This document shows, in pieces, positions 1 to 10,800 of a stretch of 62,374 nt of DNA. The DNA is from Terfezia claveryi. Lineage: Eukaryota; Ascomycota; Pezizomycetes; Pezizales; Pezizaceae. Within the stretch, counting starts at the first letter, position 1. Every line of letters begins with the position of its first letter. The position numbers and the translations under genes were made by a program. The stretch spans positions 1 to 62,374 of the forward strand of contig WHUX01000273.1 of assembly GCA_015179025.1 (NCBI GenBank), read 5' to 3'. The notes under the pieces are model-generated. The model worked only from the letters and a program-made list of their open reading frames with translations. It made no database searches and had not been told where the DNA came from.

Positions 1-195
1 AGCTTAGATAGTACAAATCATATAAGATAGATTACACCAGTTAATTACTGTTCCCTTTGGGAACGTCCCATATAGTAATCTCCTTACCCTTTTGAGGTCT
101 TACCTCAGCAGAACCGAAATACACAACGTTCGTGCCTACGGATATAGATTGTATAAACGGTACCGAATGAATACTGTCTAGTACCATTCATTACA
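1..195 (+). repeat. 5' LTR of 1A, 3' end only
   Basis: This is the terminal 195 bp of a family 1 LTR, ending CATTCATTACA. It matches the ends of the LTRs finishing at 14779, 48191 and 56511. The U3 region and TATA box lie left of the window. Confidence 0.93.
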
Positions 196-1026
196 TTTTT
201 TTTAACTTACTTACCTAATCTTTACTCTTAAATCCAAGGCCTGATCAACCTTCGAATACCTTTATTACACTCACGCAAGTGTATACAATTTGACACCCAA
301 GTGCACATATAAAATCGATATTGTTATTCAACTAGCTAGCCAACAAAATATCCAACAAACGAGACATCAAACTCTCAACTGCAGTACATCAACAAAAGAC
401 TTAGAAGCAAGCTAAGCAGAACTCTAACGGGCAGTGGTATCCCACATTAAACAATCCTACCCTCGTTCACAACACTTTTCCCAATAAGATCGACAACTCA
501 TCTTGCACTCCTGGCAACCGCCATTATATCTGTACCTATAAATCCAGTACACCATTGAAAAACCAGCCCCCAGGTCCCAGGAATAATTGGTCTAAACAAC
601 CAAGCATCACAATCCCAAGGCTCAAATCTCACTGCCTCCACTGCAGCTATTTCCTCCAGAAAAGAATTACCTCCATCAGAACTTTCCTTAGGCCCAGACA
701 TCTCTACCAATACCTCTGCGCCCTCAACGTCTACCTCAACACACCAATCAGAAAACGTGACACTCTTGCCGGAAGAACTAGAACTAGATTCTAGACCAGT
801 AGACGAAGAAAAACCAGGACCATAAGAAACATCAAGATCCTGACATCCAGCCTCACCAGCCTCATGAGCCACTGAGCCAACAGAACTGTCAGTTGAACGG
901 AGATCATAAGGATCATCAGCCACCACACCATCAGCACAGGAAGGTACCAAAGAAGAAAAGTAACTCGACGATCGTATCGCATAACCAGCTGCATTTAGTT
1001 GTGGACAGACGACGAAATCAGACATA
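196..1026 (+). other. untranslated leader of 1A
   Basis: This is the 831-bp stretch between the 5' LTR and the gag ATG; 1D has the same segment at 48192-49024. No TGG-type primer binding site follows the LTR; the sequence starts with a T run and then AACTTACTTACC. In 1D an in-frame stop (48980) precedes the gag ATG, which supports that start. Its main coding potential is on the other strand (see 498-1238). Confidence 0.75.
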
Positions 1027-1238
1027 ATGGCGTCTGAACTTAGTAAGAAGACTAAGAGGTCGAGACGGTTAACTATGTTACCCGAAGATATTAAGAAATT
1101 AGTGGAAGAAACTCCCAGAAAGATCAGATTTATAATTCCTAACACAGAAGGGGAAATAAATCTGCCCATTGATATAGAAATAGGAGAACTAGGTGGAGCA
1201 GGAACCAAACTATATTTTAGTATGGCTTTACCTCTCAC
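498..1238 (-). other. antisense ORF across leader and gag start of 1A
   Basis: This open frame of 246 codons runs against the element. It begins inside gag and covers most of the leader. The predicted protein is Ser-rich and acidic (a run of Ser near residue 150, then GKSVTFSDWCVEVDV). I recognise no domain. Copy 1D keeps a matching ORF of 221 codons at 48541-49206, but about 16 residues differ between the two, so constraint is not obvious. It could be a chance product of low stop density or an antisense regulatory reading frame. Confidence 0.35.
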
Positions 1239-1527
1239 ACCAGAAGAATTTTGGAACAGACATCTTCCAACAATTGAGGAGATTTTGAAATATACTTGCT
1301 CAATGGGACATGCCCAACAGTATCATCCTGATGATACTCGACTCTTAATGGAAGCCATAGCAAAATACTACTTATGGCTAATACCTTACCCATTCAAAGA
1401 AGATTTAGAAATGAACGTATTTTTAAGTAAAGAATTAAGGAAACCTGTTGTTCTACTTTTAAGGAAACCGAATTGGGTAATAAATAACTGGGAAGAAATA
1501 ATGGTATTCATGATGAGCGGCACTCAT
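1027..1527 (+). pseudogene. gag: Gag N-terminal part of 1A, interrupted by 2B
   Basis: The frame starts MASELSKKTKRSRRLT and aligns with the gag of 1D from 49025. The first 167 codons are open and end at Thr-His, where element 2B has inserted. The frame resumes at 7847 with Leu-Glu-Glu-Ser, as in 1D. The product would be the structural protein that packages the element RNA in cytoplasmic particles. The N-terminus is basic; no standard domain name can be assigned by eye. Confidence 0.85.
1523..1527. repeat. target site duplication of 2B, left (CTCAT)
   Basis: CTCAT precedes the first base of 2B and recurs directly after its last base (7842-7846). Copy 1D has a single CTCAT here, so it is a true empty site. 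Confidence 0.95.
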
Positions 1528-2030
1528 TGTAACGAGGGCTCTTGGGGACAAGGCGACCAAGGGGTATGCCGGGGAAGTGGCAAGGGGCAATCACACACGT
1601 AGGAGTGTTACGTGTGTGATCGGGGGAAAGGCTAGGGTAAGACACACGTAGGAACGCTACATATATGACCAGGGGAAGACTGAGACGGGGGCAAGGGCAA
1701 GAGGCAAGAGGCAGAGGGCAAGGGACACAAGACACGCGTATACAAGACGTTGGATGGGGATCCAACGAGAGGGCGGAGGGACGAAGATATATATACATGA
1801 TTCCAGGCCAAGGCCGTGGAAGGAATAAGCTTCCCGAGATTCCTATCTCGGAAGCTAAGATAACAATCACCCATCGACGACACCCGAACAAGCCTGTTCG
1901 AGTGTCAAAACAGCACAACACTCGAACAAGCCTGTTCGAGTGTCAAATTAAGACTACAATCAACAATAACGAGAGTCGGACGGAATCCCATCTGACTCTC
2001 AAACCCGGCTAGGAAAGGACGGTTGTGACA
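1528..2030 (-). repeat. 3' LTR of 2B (503 bp, internally deleted)
   Basis: On the plus strand it starts TGTAACGAGG and ends GGTTGTGACA. It lacks about 117 bp that the partner LTR carries at roughly 7430-7550. It contains two near-identical hairpins (about 1881-1904 and 1919-1942, stem CACTCGAACA with a 4-nt loop) and a further GAGAGTC...GACTCTC inverted repeat. Confidence 0.93.
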
Positions 2031-2045
2031 CTATCCCCCCTTTAG
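2031..2045 (-). other. polypurine tract of 2B
   Basis: Read on the minus strand this is AAAGGGGGGATAG directly before the 3' LTR, the usual plus-strand primer site. Copies 2G and 2F have AAAGGGAGGATAG and AAAGGTGGGATAG in the same place. From here to 2222 lies a short 3' untranslated stretch with no feature I can name. Confidence 0.85.
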
Positions 2046-2222
2046 GCTCAGAGCCCCAGCGACGAAAGACAAGGCGAAAGGCAAGACAAAAACAAACAAA
2101 CAAAACAGGCGACTAAACCAATAACCCATAACACAACCCAATGCCGGAAGTACGTACCAACAATAATCTCAACAACAACGACAATAACAACCCTAATAAC
2201 CAATTCCAGGATGACAAGAACA

Positions 2223-5200
2223 TCATTGGGCAGGGCGAGGCTTCCGGAGGTAAAGCTGGTGGAACAGGGTGACCAAGTCCTGTGCGTTTTCTAGGTCCTC
2301 CACTAGTTACCAGGTCGTCTCCTCATCTCCTAGCCATTTGACCTTATATTGCAGGTGCCCATACCTTCTTCGGGAGTCCAGCACTTCCTCTACCTCCCAT
2401 TCCTTCTCACCTTCGATAACCACGGGGGGAGGTGGAGGGTGTTTCTGGCCGGGGAGAGGGTCATCCGCGGAGGGCTCGATCTCGGAGACATGGACAACTG
2501 GGTGGCGTTTAATGTCTCTGGGGAACCTCAGGCGGTAAGCATGAGTGCCCACGGCCCCCAGCACTTCGAAGGGACCCAGGAACTTATGGTCAAGCTTGCG
2601 GGAAGGGTGTTCTGTCCGGAAATGGCGGCTGGAGAGCCAAACCTTGTCTCCTGGCTAGTATCGGGGGGCTGGCAACCTTGATCCATTGGCATACTCAGCT
2701 TGCCAGGCCTGCGCATATCCCAGCTCGGCTTTCAGGGTACGGTGGAGTTCAGCGATTCCAACCGCAAACTCCTTAGCTGGGGGGTAAGCTTTTTGTAGGG
2801 GCCTTAGGGCATCCATGAACCGGGGGTGCTAGTCGTAATTAGCCAGGAAGGGGGAGGTTTTCAAGGACTATGAGAATTGGTTGTTGGCGGCGAATTCACA
2901 GGTTGCCAGCAACGAAACCCAGTTATCCTGCTGGTGGTTGACAAAGGCTTGCAGGTATTGCTCCATAATAGCGTTCATCCTCTCCGATTGGCCGTCCGTC
3001 TGGGGGTGATATGCCATTGACAAACGCACTTTGATCCCCAGAAGCTCGCAGAATGCTCTCCAAAAGTCTGAGGTGAACTGAGGGCCACGGTCGGATACGA
3101 TAGATTCGGGAGCCCGTGGTACCGGAACACGTTATTGAGGTAGAGGTTGGCCAACTCCTGAGCAGAACAGGTATCCCGACAAGGTACGACATGCCTCATT
3201 TCGTCAGCCGGTCCACCACCATCAAGATGGCGTTGAATCCGAGTCTTCCGGCAATCCCATCACGAAATCCATGGTAGGTGCAGCCACGGCCGATCCGGGA
3301 TATCCAGGGGCTTCAGGGTGCCATATAGGGTGTGGTGGACAGGCTTAGCATGCTTGCAAACATGGCAGTTCCGTATGTACCGCTCCACTCCTTCCGCTGG
3401 CCAATCCAGGTGTATGCCCTGGCCGAAGTTCTAACGTCTTGGCCACTCCAGGGTGACCTGCCACCAGGGTATCGTGGTGTTCCTTGATCAGCCTCAGGCG
3501 TAACCCTCCTCCTTCTGGTATATAGAGCTGTTCTCGGTGGTATAGGAGGCCCTCCTGGACAGTACATTCGGCCAATGAGATCTTGGGGTGGCGGCGCTGG
3601 CCAGAATCCACTGTGGGATGATTTCCTTGGCCAGGGGGTCGTCCTCGTATGCCTGTCTCACCAGTTATCGGAGGTCAGCTCTCGCCTCAGCCTCCACATT
3701 AGCCTCAGCTTCAGCTCTCGCCTAGCCTCCGCATTAGCTCAGCTTCAGATTAGCCTCAGCTTCAGCATTAGCCTCAGCTTCAGCAAGGACATTAGCCGCC
3801 AGATCAAGGTTTTCGGGCTTCAATACCACCTGATTTTGGTATTTTAGCCTTTCATCCCCCCCCTTAGGGAGATCTCCTGATCTCCGGGTTAACGCATCGG
3901 GCTTGCCACCACCTTTCCAGGATGGTACTTGATTTTAAAGTTGAACCGAGAGAGGAATTCCGACCACCTAGCCTGCCACCGGTTAAGCAGCTTGGTGGTT
4001 GTAAAATACTCAAGGTTTTTGTGATCAGATAGTACCTCGATGATCCCCTTGGCTGACTCCAGATGTGGCCTCCATTCTTCGAACGCTCGCATGATGGCCA
4101 TCAGCTCTTTGTCATAGATCTCGTAGTTGCACTCAGCTGGGGAGTGCTTTTTCGAGAAGTAGGCCACGGGGTGGAGGATTCCGTTGACATACTGAGACAA
4201 GATCCCGCGGAGACATAGTCGGAGGCGTCAGTCTCCACGATACATTCGCTGTCCGGATCGAAATGGGCCAGGATCGGTGCTGAGCAGAAGGCTTCCTTGA
4301 GGTTCTGGAAGGCCAACTGAGCTTCTGGATTCTACTGGAAGGCCTTTTTCGTTGTCGGATGTGAGCCAGCTTCTACCTTCGTTTTCGTCAAGGCCGTCAG
4401 GGGTGCCGCGATCCTTGAGTATCCCAGATGAACCGGCGGTAAAAGTTGGCAAATCCTAGGAAGGCTTGCACATCCTTCAAGTTGGCCGGGGTTTCCCACT
4501 CCTGGATTGCGGCAACTTTGGCAGGATCCATCCGGATGCCTTCCGTGGTGATGATCAACCCCAGATATTTGACCTCCTGCACATGAAACTCGCATTTCTC
4601 GGGCTTGAGGTATAGTCCGGCTTGCTCCAGCTTTTCCAACACCTGCCGGACATGAATCTTGTGTTCTGCTAGGGTATCTGAATAGATCAAGATATCGTCG
4701 AGGTAAGCCGTGCAGAACACATCCAAGAAGTCTCGTAGGGTATCGTTAATAAAGTGCTGGAAAGAGGCCGGGACATTGGTTAATCCAAAGGGCATGACAT
4801 TGTACTCGAAGTGGCCATAATATGTCCTGAAGGCAGTTTTCCACTCCTCCCCCTCAGCAATCCGTACCAGGTTGTACGCCCCTCTCAAGTCCAATTTGGT
4901 GAACCATTTTGCCTTGGAAAGCCTGGCTAATGTCTCCTGGATTAGGGGTAGGGGGTACCTGTTTTTGACTGTTATCTCGTTTAGGCCTCGGTAATCGACA
5001 CACAACGGAGAGAGCCGTCCGATTTCTTCACGAAAAGCACTGGGGCACCCGCTGGTGAGGAGCTGTGGCGGATGAAGCTCTTGTTGAGGTTTTCTTCCAA
5101 GTACTTCTTCAAGGCTTCCAGCTCTACCCGAGACATTCCGTAGAGGGGCCATAGGGGTGGTTTTACCCTCTATCAGCGGGATAGTGTGGTCGTATGGTCG

Positions 5201-6151
5201 GTGTGGTGCGAGCTTCTCCTCGGCCTTTTCTAGAACAGGTCAATGAATTCATGGTATTCATCCGGAAACATAGACTTCCACTCCTCCTTGGACCTCGTTT
5301 TATTGATCTCCAGGTTCACCTCATGTATGGACAGGGCATGTGCCTTCAGCTTGTGCCTTCTAGTGAGGTAAGCGAAGGCCCCTGCTCCGATACTCAATTC
5401 AGGGGTTTTAGGGGTGACAAAACAGGGGGAACAGGGGGAACAGGGGGAACGGAGGGGACAGTGGCGTCAAGGTGTTCCATCGAATTACCACCTGGACGGG
5501 TGGATAATAGGGGGTGGTAATGCACATAATCCAGTGGTAGTGGCTTTTGGATTTCCGTAGTGGTTTTTGCAGTAAGGGCTATTGAACTGTAGAGTATAAG
5601 AGCCAAAGCTGACTGATACATCATGCATTCTAAGCCATGGGATTCCGAGGACAATTGGGTACTTGAGCTTTGTAAGAACATAGGGAGGCTTTCGGAGTGG
5701 TCCCCAATCTGGGCAGGAGTACATGCGATATCGGTGATGGCTCCAGAAGAGATAGGTCGGCCATCAATGACATCGAGGAGGCGGGGGGTTTTGAGCTTAG
5801 AGGTGGGTATGGCATGCTTACTGACAAAGGTCTGGTCGATGAAGGCAATTCCTGAGGCTCCACAGTCTACGAGAGCTGATGTGACGAGTGTTTTACCATT
5901 GAAGGATATCGTGATAGGTAAACAAAATGCTCACCAAATAGGTGAGACTCGTCAACAGACATAGAAGGAACAGAAAAAGACGACAAAGACAGGTGACCTA
6001 ATGCAGGTCCCTTGCTAGTGTCAGTAACTAGGCAAGGGACTCGCTTTTCCCGACTCCTCTGGGTCTCGGCACCGCATGTATGGCCAGGGAGCGATTCTTT
6101 CAAAGGGGGCAAGCCGCAATGAAGTGGTCGGCCTTCCCACAGGCTATGCAT
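2223..6151 (-). pseudogene. pol: Pol of 2B: protease, RT, RNase H, integrase, chromodomain
   Basis: Pol domains occur in Ty3/gypsy order on the minus strand. Protease has a D-C-G-A-S motif near 5850-5880. A short Pro-Val repeat (about 5400-5480) follows. RT contains the YLDD active site at 4694-4705, then RNase H (4316-3889), an Ala/Glu repeat linker, and integrase with a zinc-finger part near 3480 and core motifs at 2900-3250. The chromodomain reads WEVEEVLDSRRRYGHLQYKV near 2330-2420, and the stop is at 2223. The protease frame lies -1 to the gag frame, as in 2F and 2G. Several frameshifts and a few stops split the frame. A chromodomain implies insertion guided by histone marks, as known for chromoviruses. 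Confidence 0.9.
3670..3800 (-). repeat. Ala/Glu-coding hexamer repeat in RNase H-integrase linker of 2B
   Basis: This is an imperfect repeat of GCTGAG-like units on the minus strand, encoding alternating Ala and Glu. Copy 2F has an expanded version at about 32592-32738. Copy 2G has none at the same position, so the repeat number varies between copies. Confidence 0.8.
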
Positions 6152-7185
6152 AGCCCATTATTCCGGCGGCGATCTCTCTCCTCCTGGGTTAACCGTGGCC
6201 TACCTGCGGATAGGTCCATAGGTGCGGCACCACCTGCCACGAGAGAGGGGTGCGCGGTTTGTTGGCCGAGGCCGGGACTTGGGCAGGCTTGGGGGTCGGT
6301 TGCTGTGGTTGGTATTGCTGTGGTTGCTGAGGTGAGCGGGTGGCAGGGCGGAAGGTAAGGCGGTATCTCAACCTAGCCATCCGTTGTTCCACCCTGGATG
6401 CCTGGTCGATTAATTCGTCAGACTCTTGGTCTCTGGGAGGGTGACCATGGCCTGTTGAAGTTCGTCATTCAGTCCCTCCTGAACTGCTCGAGCTTTGACT
6501 GGTCGTTCCACAATACTTCTGCTGCCAGCCTGGAGAACTCTGCCAATATGTGGACAGATCCGAATTACGTTGTTTCAGGGCTCGGAGGGCTCGGCTAGCC
6601 GTGCCCACGGCATCGGGGTCCCAAAAGCCCTGTCTAGAATAGCGAAGAGTGCCGGGATGCCGTCCAGCTTAATCCCAGTCTCGAGGACATATGGCTGGAT
6701 TTGATCTACTGCCTTACCCTCCAGCAGGGCAAAGACATAAGCCAATCGTGTTGCTCGGATGGGAATCTGGCTGAGTCCCCATTGAGTTTGAGGTTTACCG
6801 AGTTCTTCCAAGCTCAGAGGCAGCCTATCCCCATTGAATTTGGGGGGGGTTGGAATACTTTCGGTTTTGGCGGTTGTGCGGAGGGTGGGGTTGCCGACAT
6901 AGCGGCCATAGCGCGGTTGAGGGTCTGGATCGTGGTTCGCTCGTTGGCCAGAGCGATGGTGGCATTGTCAAGGTCGTTTTGGAGTACTGTGATTTCTTCA
7001 TCGGCGGATCTCAGTTTTCGTTCAGCCACGGCCAAGCTATTGCCGAGTTCGGCCCCGATGGCATCTATGGCCTCGAAGATGTCGATGATCTCTCGACGAT
7101 AGGCATTCAATTCTTTCGGTCCTGAGGGTATAGGGGAGTTCCTCTAAGTTTGAAACCTGATAGCGGGTGGAGGGGTTCTGGACAT
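6028..7185 (-). pseudogene. gag: Gag of 2B with CCHC zinc knuckle
   Basis: I choose the ATG at 7185 because it opens MSRTPPPAIRFQT, which aligns with the conserved start in 2F and 2G. A Trp codon soon after has become TAG. The N-terminal third is a predicted coiled coil (EAIDAIGAELGNSLAVAERK). The capsid-like part reads LAYVFALLEGKAVDQIQPYV. The zinc knuckle at 6150-6109 is CIACGKADHFIAAC (CX2CX4HX4C). Frameshifts occur near 6820 and 6580. The frame ends at 6028, overlapping the protease frame. Confidence 0.82.
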
Positions 7186-7221
7186 GATAGCGTACCAGTT
7201 GGTCGAGAAGATTCAACGTAG

Positions 7222-7841
7222 TGTAACAAGGGCTCTGGGGGACAAGGCGACCAAGGGGTACGCCGGGGAAGTGGCAAGGGGCAATCGCACACGTAGGAGC
7301 GCTACGTGTGTGATCGGGGGAAAGGCTAGGGTAAGACACATGTAGGAATGCTACGTGTGTGACCAGGGGAAGACTGAGACGGGGGCAAGGGCAAGAGGCA
7401 AGAGGCAGAGGGCAAGGGACACGAGACACGTGGAGGCAGTTGCCGCGTGTGTCAAGGGAGGCAGCTGTACTGCAGAGTTGCTTGTTCGAGACAAGGATGT
7501 GCACAAGGGAGGTGCACAAGCGCTGGGGGAAGCAAGGTCCTGTATTGGGTATACAAGACGTTGGATGGGGATCCAACGAGAGGGCGGAGGGACGAAGATA
7601 TATATACATGATTCCAGGCCAAGGCCGTGGAAGGAATAAGCTTCCTGAGATTCCTATCTCGGAAGCTAAGATAACAATCACCCATCGATGACACCCGAAC
7701 AAGCCTGTTCGAGTGTCAAAACAGTACGACACCCGAACAAGCCTGTTCGAGTGTCAAATCAAGACTACAATCAACAATAACGAGAGTCGGACGGAATCCC
7801 GTCTGACTCTCAAACCCAGCTAGGAAAGGACGGTTATGACA
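7222..7841 (-). repeat. 5' LTR of 2B (620 bp)
   Basis: On the plus strand it starts TGTAACAAGG and ends GGTTATGACA. It is the full-length partner of 1528-2030. It carries the two CGAACA hairpins and two ACACGTAG...CTACGTGT inverted repeats (about 7288 and 7335). The base order just inside it (minus strand CTACGTTGAATC) is shared with 2F and 2G as CTACRTTGGATC, so a primer site starting at TGGATC, offset five bases from the LTR, is possible. Confidence 0.93.
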
Positions 7842-7846
7842 CTCAT
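7842..7846. repeat. target site duplication of 2B, right (CTCAT)
   Basis: This is a perfect match to 1523-1527. The gag of 1A resumes at the next base. Confidence 0.95.
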
Positions 7847-10800
7847 CTAGAAGAATCAGCACATACCGCGGAGGATTTTTTCAATCCTAGCAAAGAACTT
7901 CCAGGAGCGTTCCTGAGAATACCAAAAGATCAATCAAAAGGCAAAGGTCGAGTACCTGAGATACCAGAAAGGAGGACTAGGTCAGCCAAAGAACCAGACG
8001 ACAAAGACCAACCACCAGAAGATATATAATTACCAGAAGACGATGATGATCTAGATACAGGACTAGACCAACAGCAGCAAAAAACACAAGGAGGAGGACG
8101 AGACCCCGATGAGAGCGGAGATGATAGTTCGGACTCTGATAAGGCATCGTCAGTTGCAAGTCAAACTCTTAAAAGAAAACCCAAACGAGGAAAATCAGTT
8201 GAACACCAGCAATGGGAATCTACAACAGGAATGGTTACAACAGGTAACCATAAAGCAACGAATGCTTTAAAAGGAATAAAGATTGATATGCCAGAAAAAT
8301 TAAGAGGAGAAGACAAAAAATGGCAAGACTCACAATATTTTGACTCTTGGGCCACAGCAATACAACGTTAGTTTGTTCTCAAAAGAATAGATTTAGAAGG
8401 CGCTTCAGCTTTGGAAATTGTTGGATTCAGAATAGAAGGAAGCGCACTTACTACTTATAATCAATTCCTAAGAGAAAAAGGAAAGAATGCGACATTCTTT
8501 GGTTTCATACTAGCGCTAAGGGATTTTCTGATACCCTCTACTAGTAAGGACATTTTGTGGAAACGATGGGAGACAGCCACACCATACAAGGACGGACGTC
8601 ACATGGGAATCAAACAGTTTGCCAACTGGCTTACTGAAATGCAAATCAAATTGATTGACAAGGATGGTAAACAATCAATATCGCAGGAAGTAAAAAGAAA
8701 AAAGTTTCTTAATTACTTGCCGCCATATATGTCAGCTACATTAATTCCTTTAATCAAAGAAGAATGGTCATATGATCAGCTCATGTATCAAGCGGAGTCA
8801 TATGAAGCTTCCAAAAAGGATATTGCCCCACCACCCACAACAAATACATCCCGATGACAATACCCTCGGAATGAAAATCGAAGTCACGGTCCACGCAGTG
8901 ACCAGAATCAACGACAAAAAACAGGATTTAATTCTAGCAGCAATCCCAACACCAAACCCAACATAGAAAATCGGAAGGACTCAGATTGGGACACCATCAC
9001 AAAAAAATTGGATCAGAAGACGAAGATGCAATTAATTAGAGACAAGAAATGTCTATAGTGTTGGAACCCTGGACACTCCTACAAGGACTGTAGGAAACGA
9101 AAAAATAAGGTACTCATGTGTCCAGCCGCATAAGATTTAGCTATGCCGATAGCCACCAAGGATAAAAACAACAAGGATAAAATCTAGGAACAACCCTTGT
9201 CAAGACAGGTACCAGATTTTAGCAAGGTATTCGTTAAAGCTAATGAACACCCCGCACTAGCTTTAATTGATCTCCAAACGAAGGGAGGAGACTTAATCAA
9301 TTCTCAATTTGTACACCTATACAAAATACCAACTAGAAGTATCGAGAAGAAATTATTAAGTACTGCAATTAAAGGCTCAAAAGGAACGATAGACAAAGCT
9401 TGTACTATCAAACTTGATTGGATAGGTTATGTAGAAGAATGAACGTTCTATGTAGCTCATTTGACTGGATGGGACATGATAATAAAAGAACCTGCTCTCA
9501 GCAAAGTGCGAGCAATAATTCCTGCCCATGAGGAACTAGTTATTATCCAACCAGAAAACATTCCACGATTCCAGCTAAGTGTATGGAAGGGATCTAGAAC
9601 TATGGCGAATGGTATAAGATCAGCGTATACACAGGTCAGCTGTGAATCAGTCATAGATTATAGTGAACCGGATAATTGGGAAAATATTAGTGATGCAGAA
9701 GAAACTGATTCAGAAAGAGAACTCGTGATAGCTGTTTCTACGCTACAGAAACAATTCTACCCTATAACAGAGTTTCCCTTATTATTTCCCAAGACAATTC
9801 CATGGGAATTACTACCACTAAAAAAAATTAATCACTCTATCAAACCAAAAGCAGGAGCTACTTGGATACCAAAATGGCGACCCTCAGGACATCTATTTAG
9901 ACAACAAATTCATGATAAATTAGTCGAAGAAGAAGCATCAGGTCGCATATATAGAGTAGAAAATGACACAAATGCTGTAGTCATGTTCACTATCCCTAAA
10001 CGAGATAAACCGGAAGAAGCCAGACATGCCAATGACTGTCGAGACCGCAATTTAGCCGTCGAACCGGATCACACCCTATTGCCAGATATTAATGAAGCAA
10101 TTGAACTAGTAGCGGAGAATCCCATTTGGACTAAGGTCGACTTAGCCGACGGATTTTTTAACATCAGGAACGATGAAGAATCTAAGCAACACTCTACCTT
10201 TTTATGTTATATGGGATATTTCAGAAGTAGAGTTATGCAACAAGGGGATCGTAACGCACCTGCTACCATGGTTCGTGTTATGCATGAAATTTTTAAGGAC
10301 ATGGTCTATAAAAATTTAATCATCTATATTGATGATATTATTATATTCTCTAAAACGTATGAAGAACATGTAGAATTGTTGAAGAAAGTACTTCAACGTC
10401 TACAGGACGAGAAATTTTATCTCAAAGAAAGCAAATGCCAGTTCTTTACTCCAAGATTGGAAATCTTAGGACACGTTTTGACATCAGATGGATTACATGT
10501 AGACCAGAAGAAGAGGACTACTATATTAACATTTCCAACTCCTACAAGAAAAAAGGATCTTAGAGGATTCCTTGGAATCGTTAATTATCTCAGCAGATTT
10601 ATTCCTAACTTGGCATCGTATGCAAGCACCCTGTCAGAACTGCAAGGAGACACAAAGAAATAGGAATGGACAGATACTCATAATGCAGCGTTTGAAAAAC
10701 TTAAGGAACTTATGAATTCCCCACATGTTTTAAAACCCTGGAATAATGAATCTACTGAACCCAAATATTTAGTCTGTGATGCTAGTGATGTAGGACTAGG

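Larger units (their letters stand above)
1528..7841 (-). mobile_element. Ty3/gypsy chromovirus 2B (family 2), complete
   Basis: This is a 6.3-kb LTR retrotransposon on the minus strand, nested in the gag of 1A and flanked by perfect CTCAT duplications. In its own orientation it runs 5' LTR (7841-7222), gag, protease, reverse transcriptase, RNase H, integrase with chromodomain, polypurine tract and 3' LTR (2030-1528). It is visibly more GC-rich than its host element and has fewer stops than copies 2F and 2G, so it is younger. Several frameshifts in gag and pol make it non-autonomous. Confidence 0.95.
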
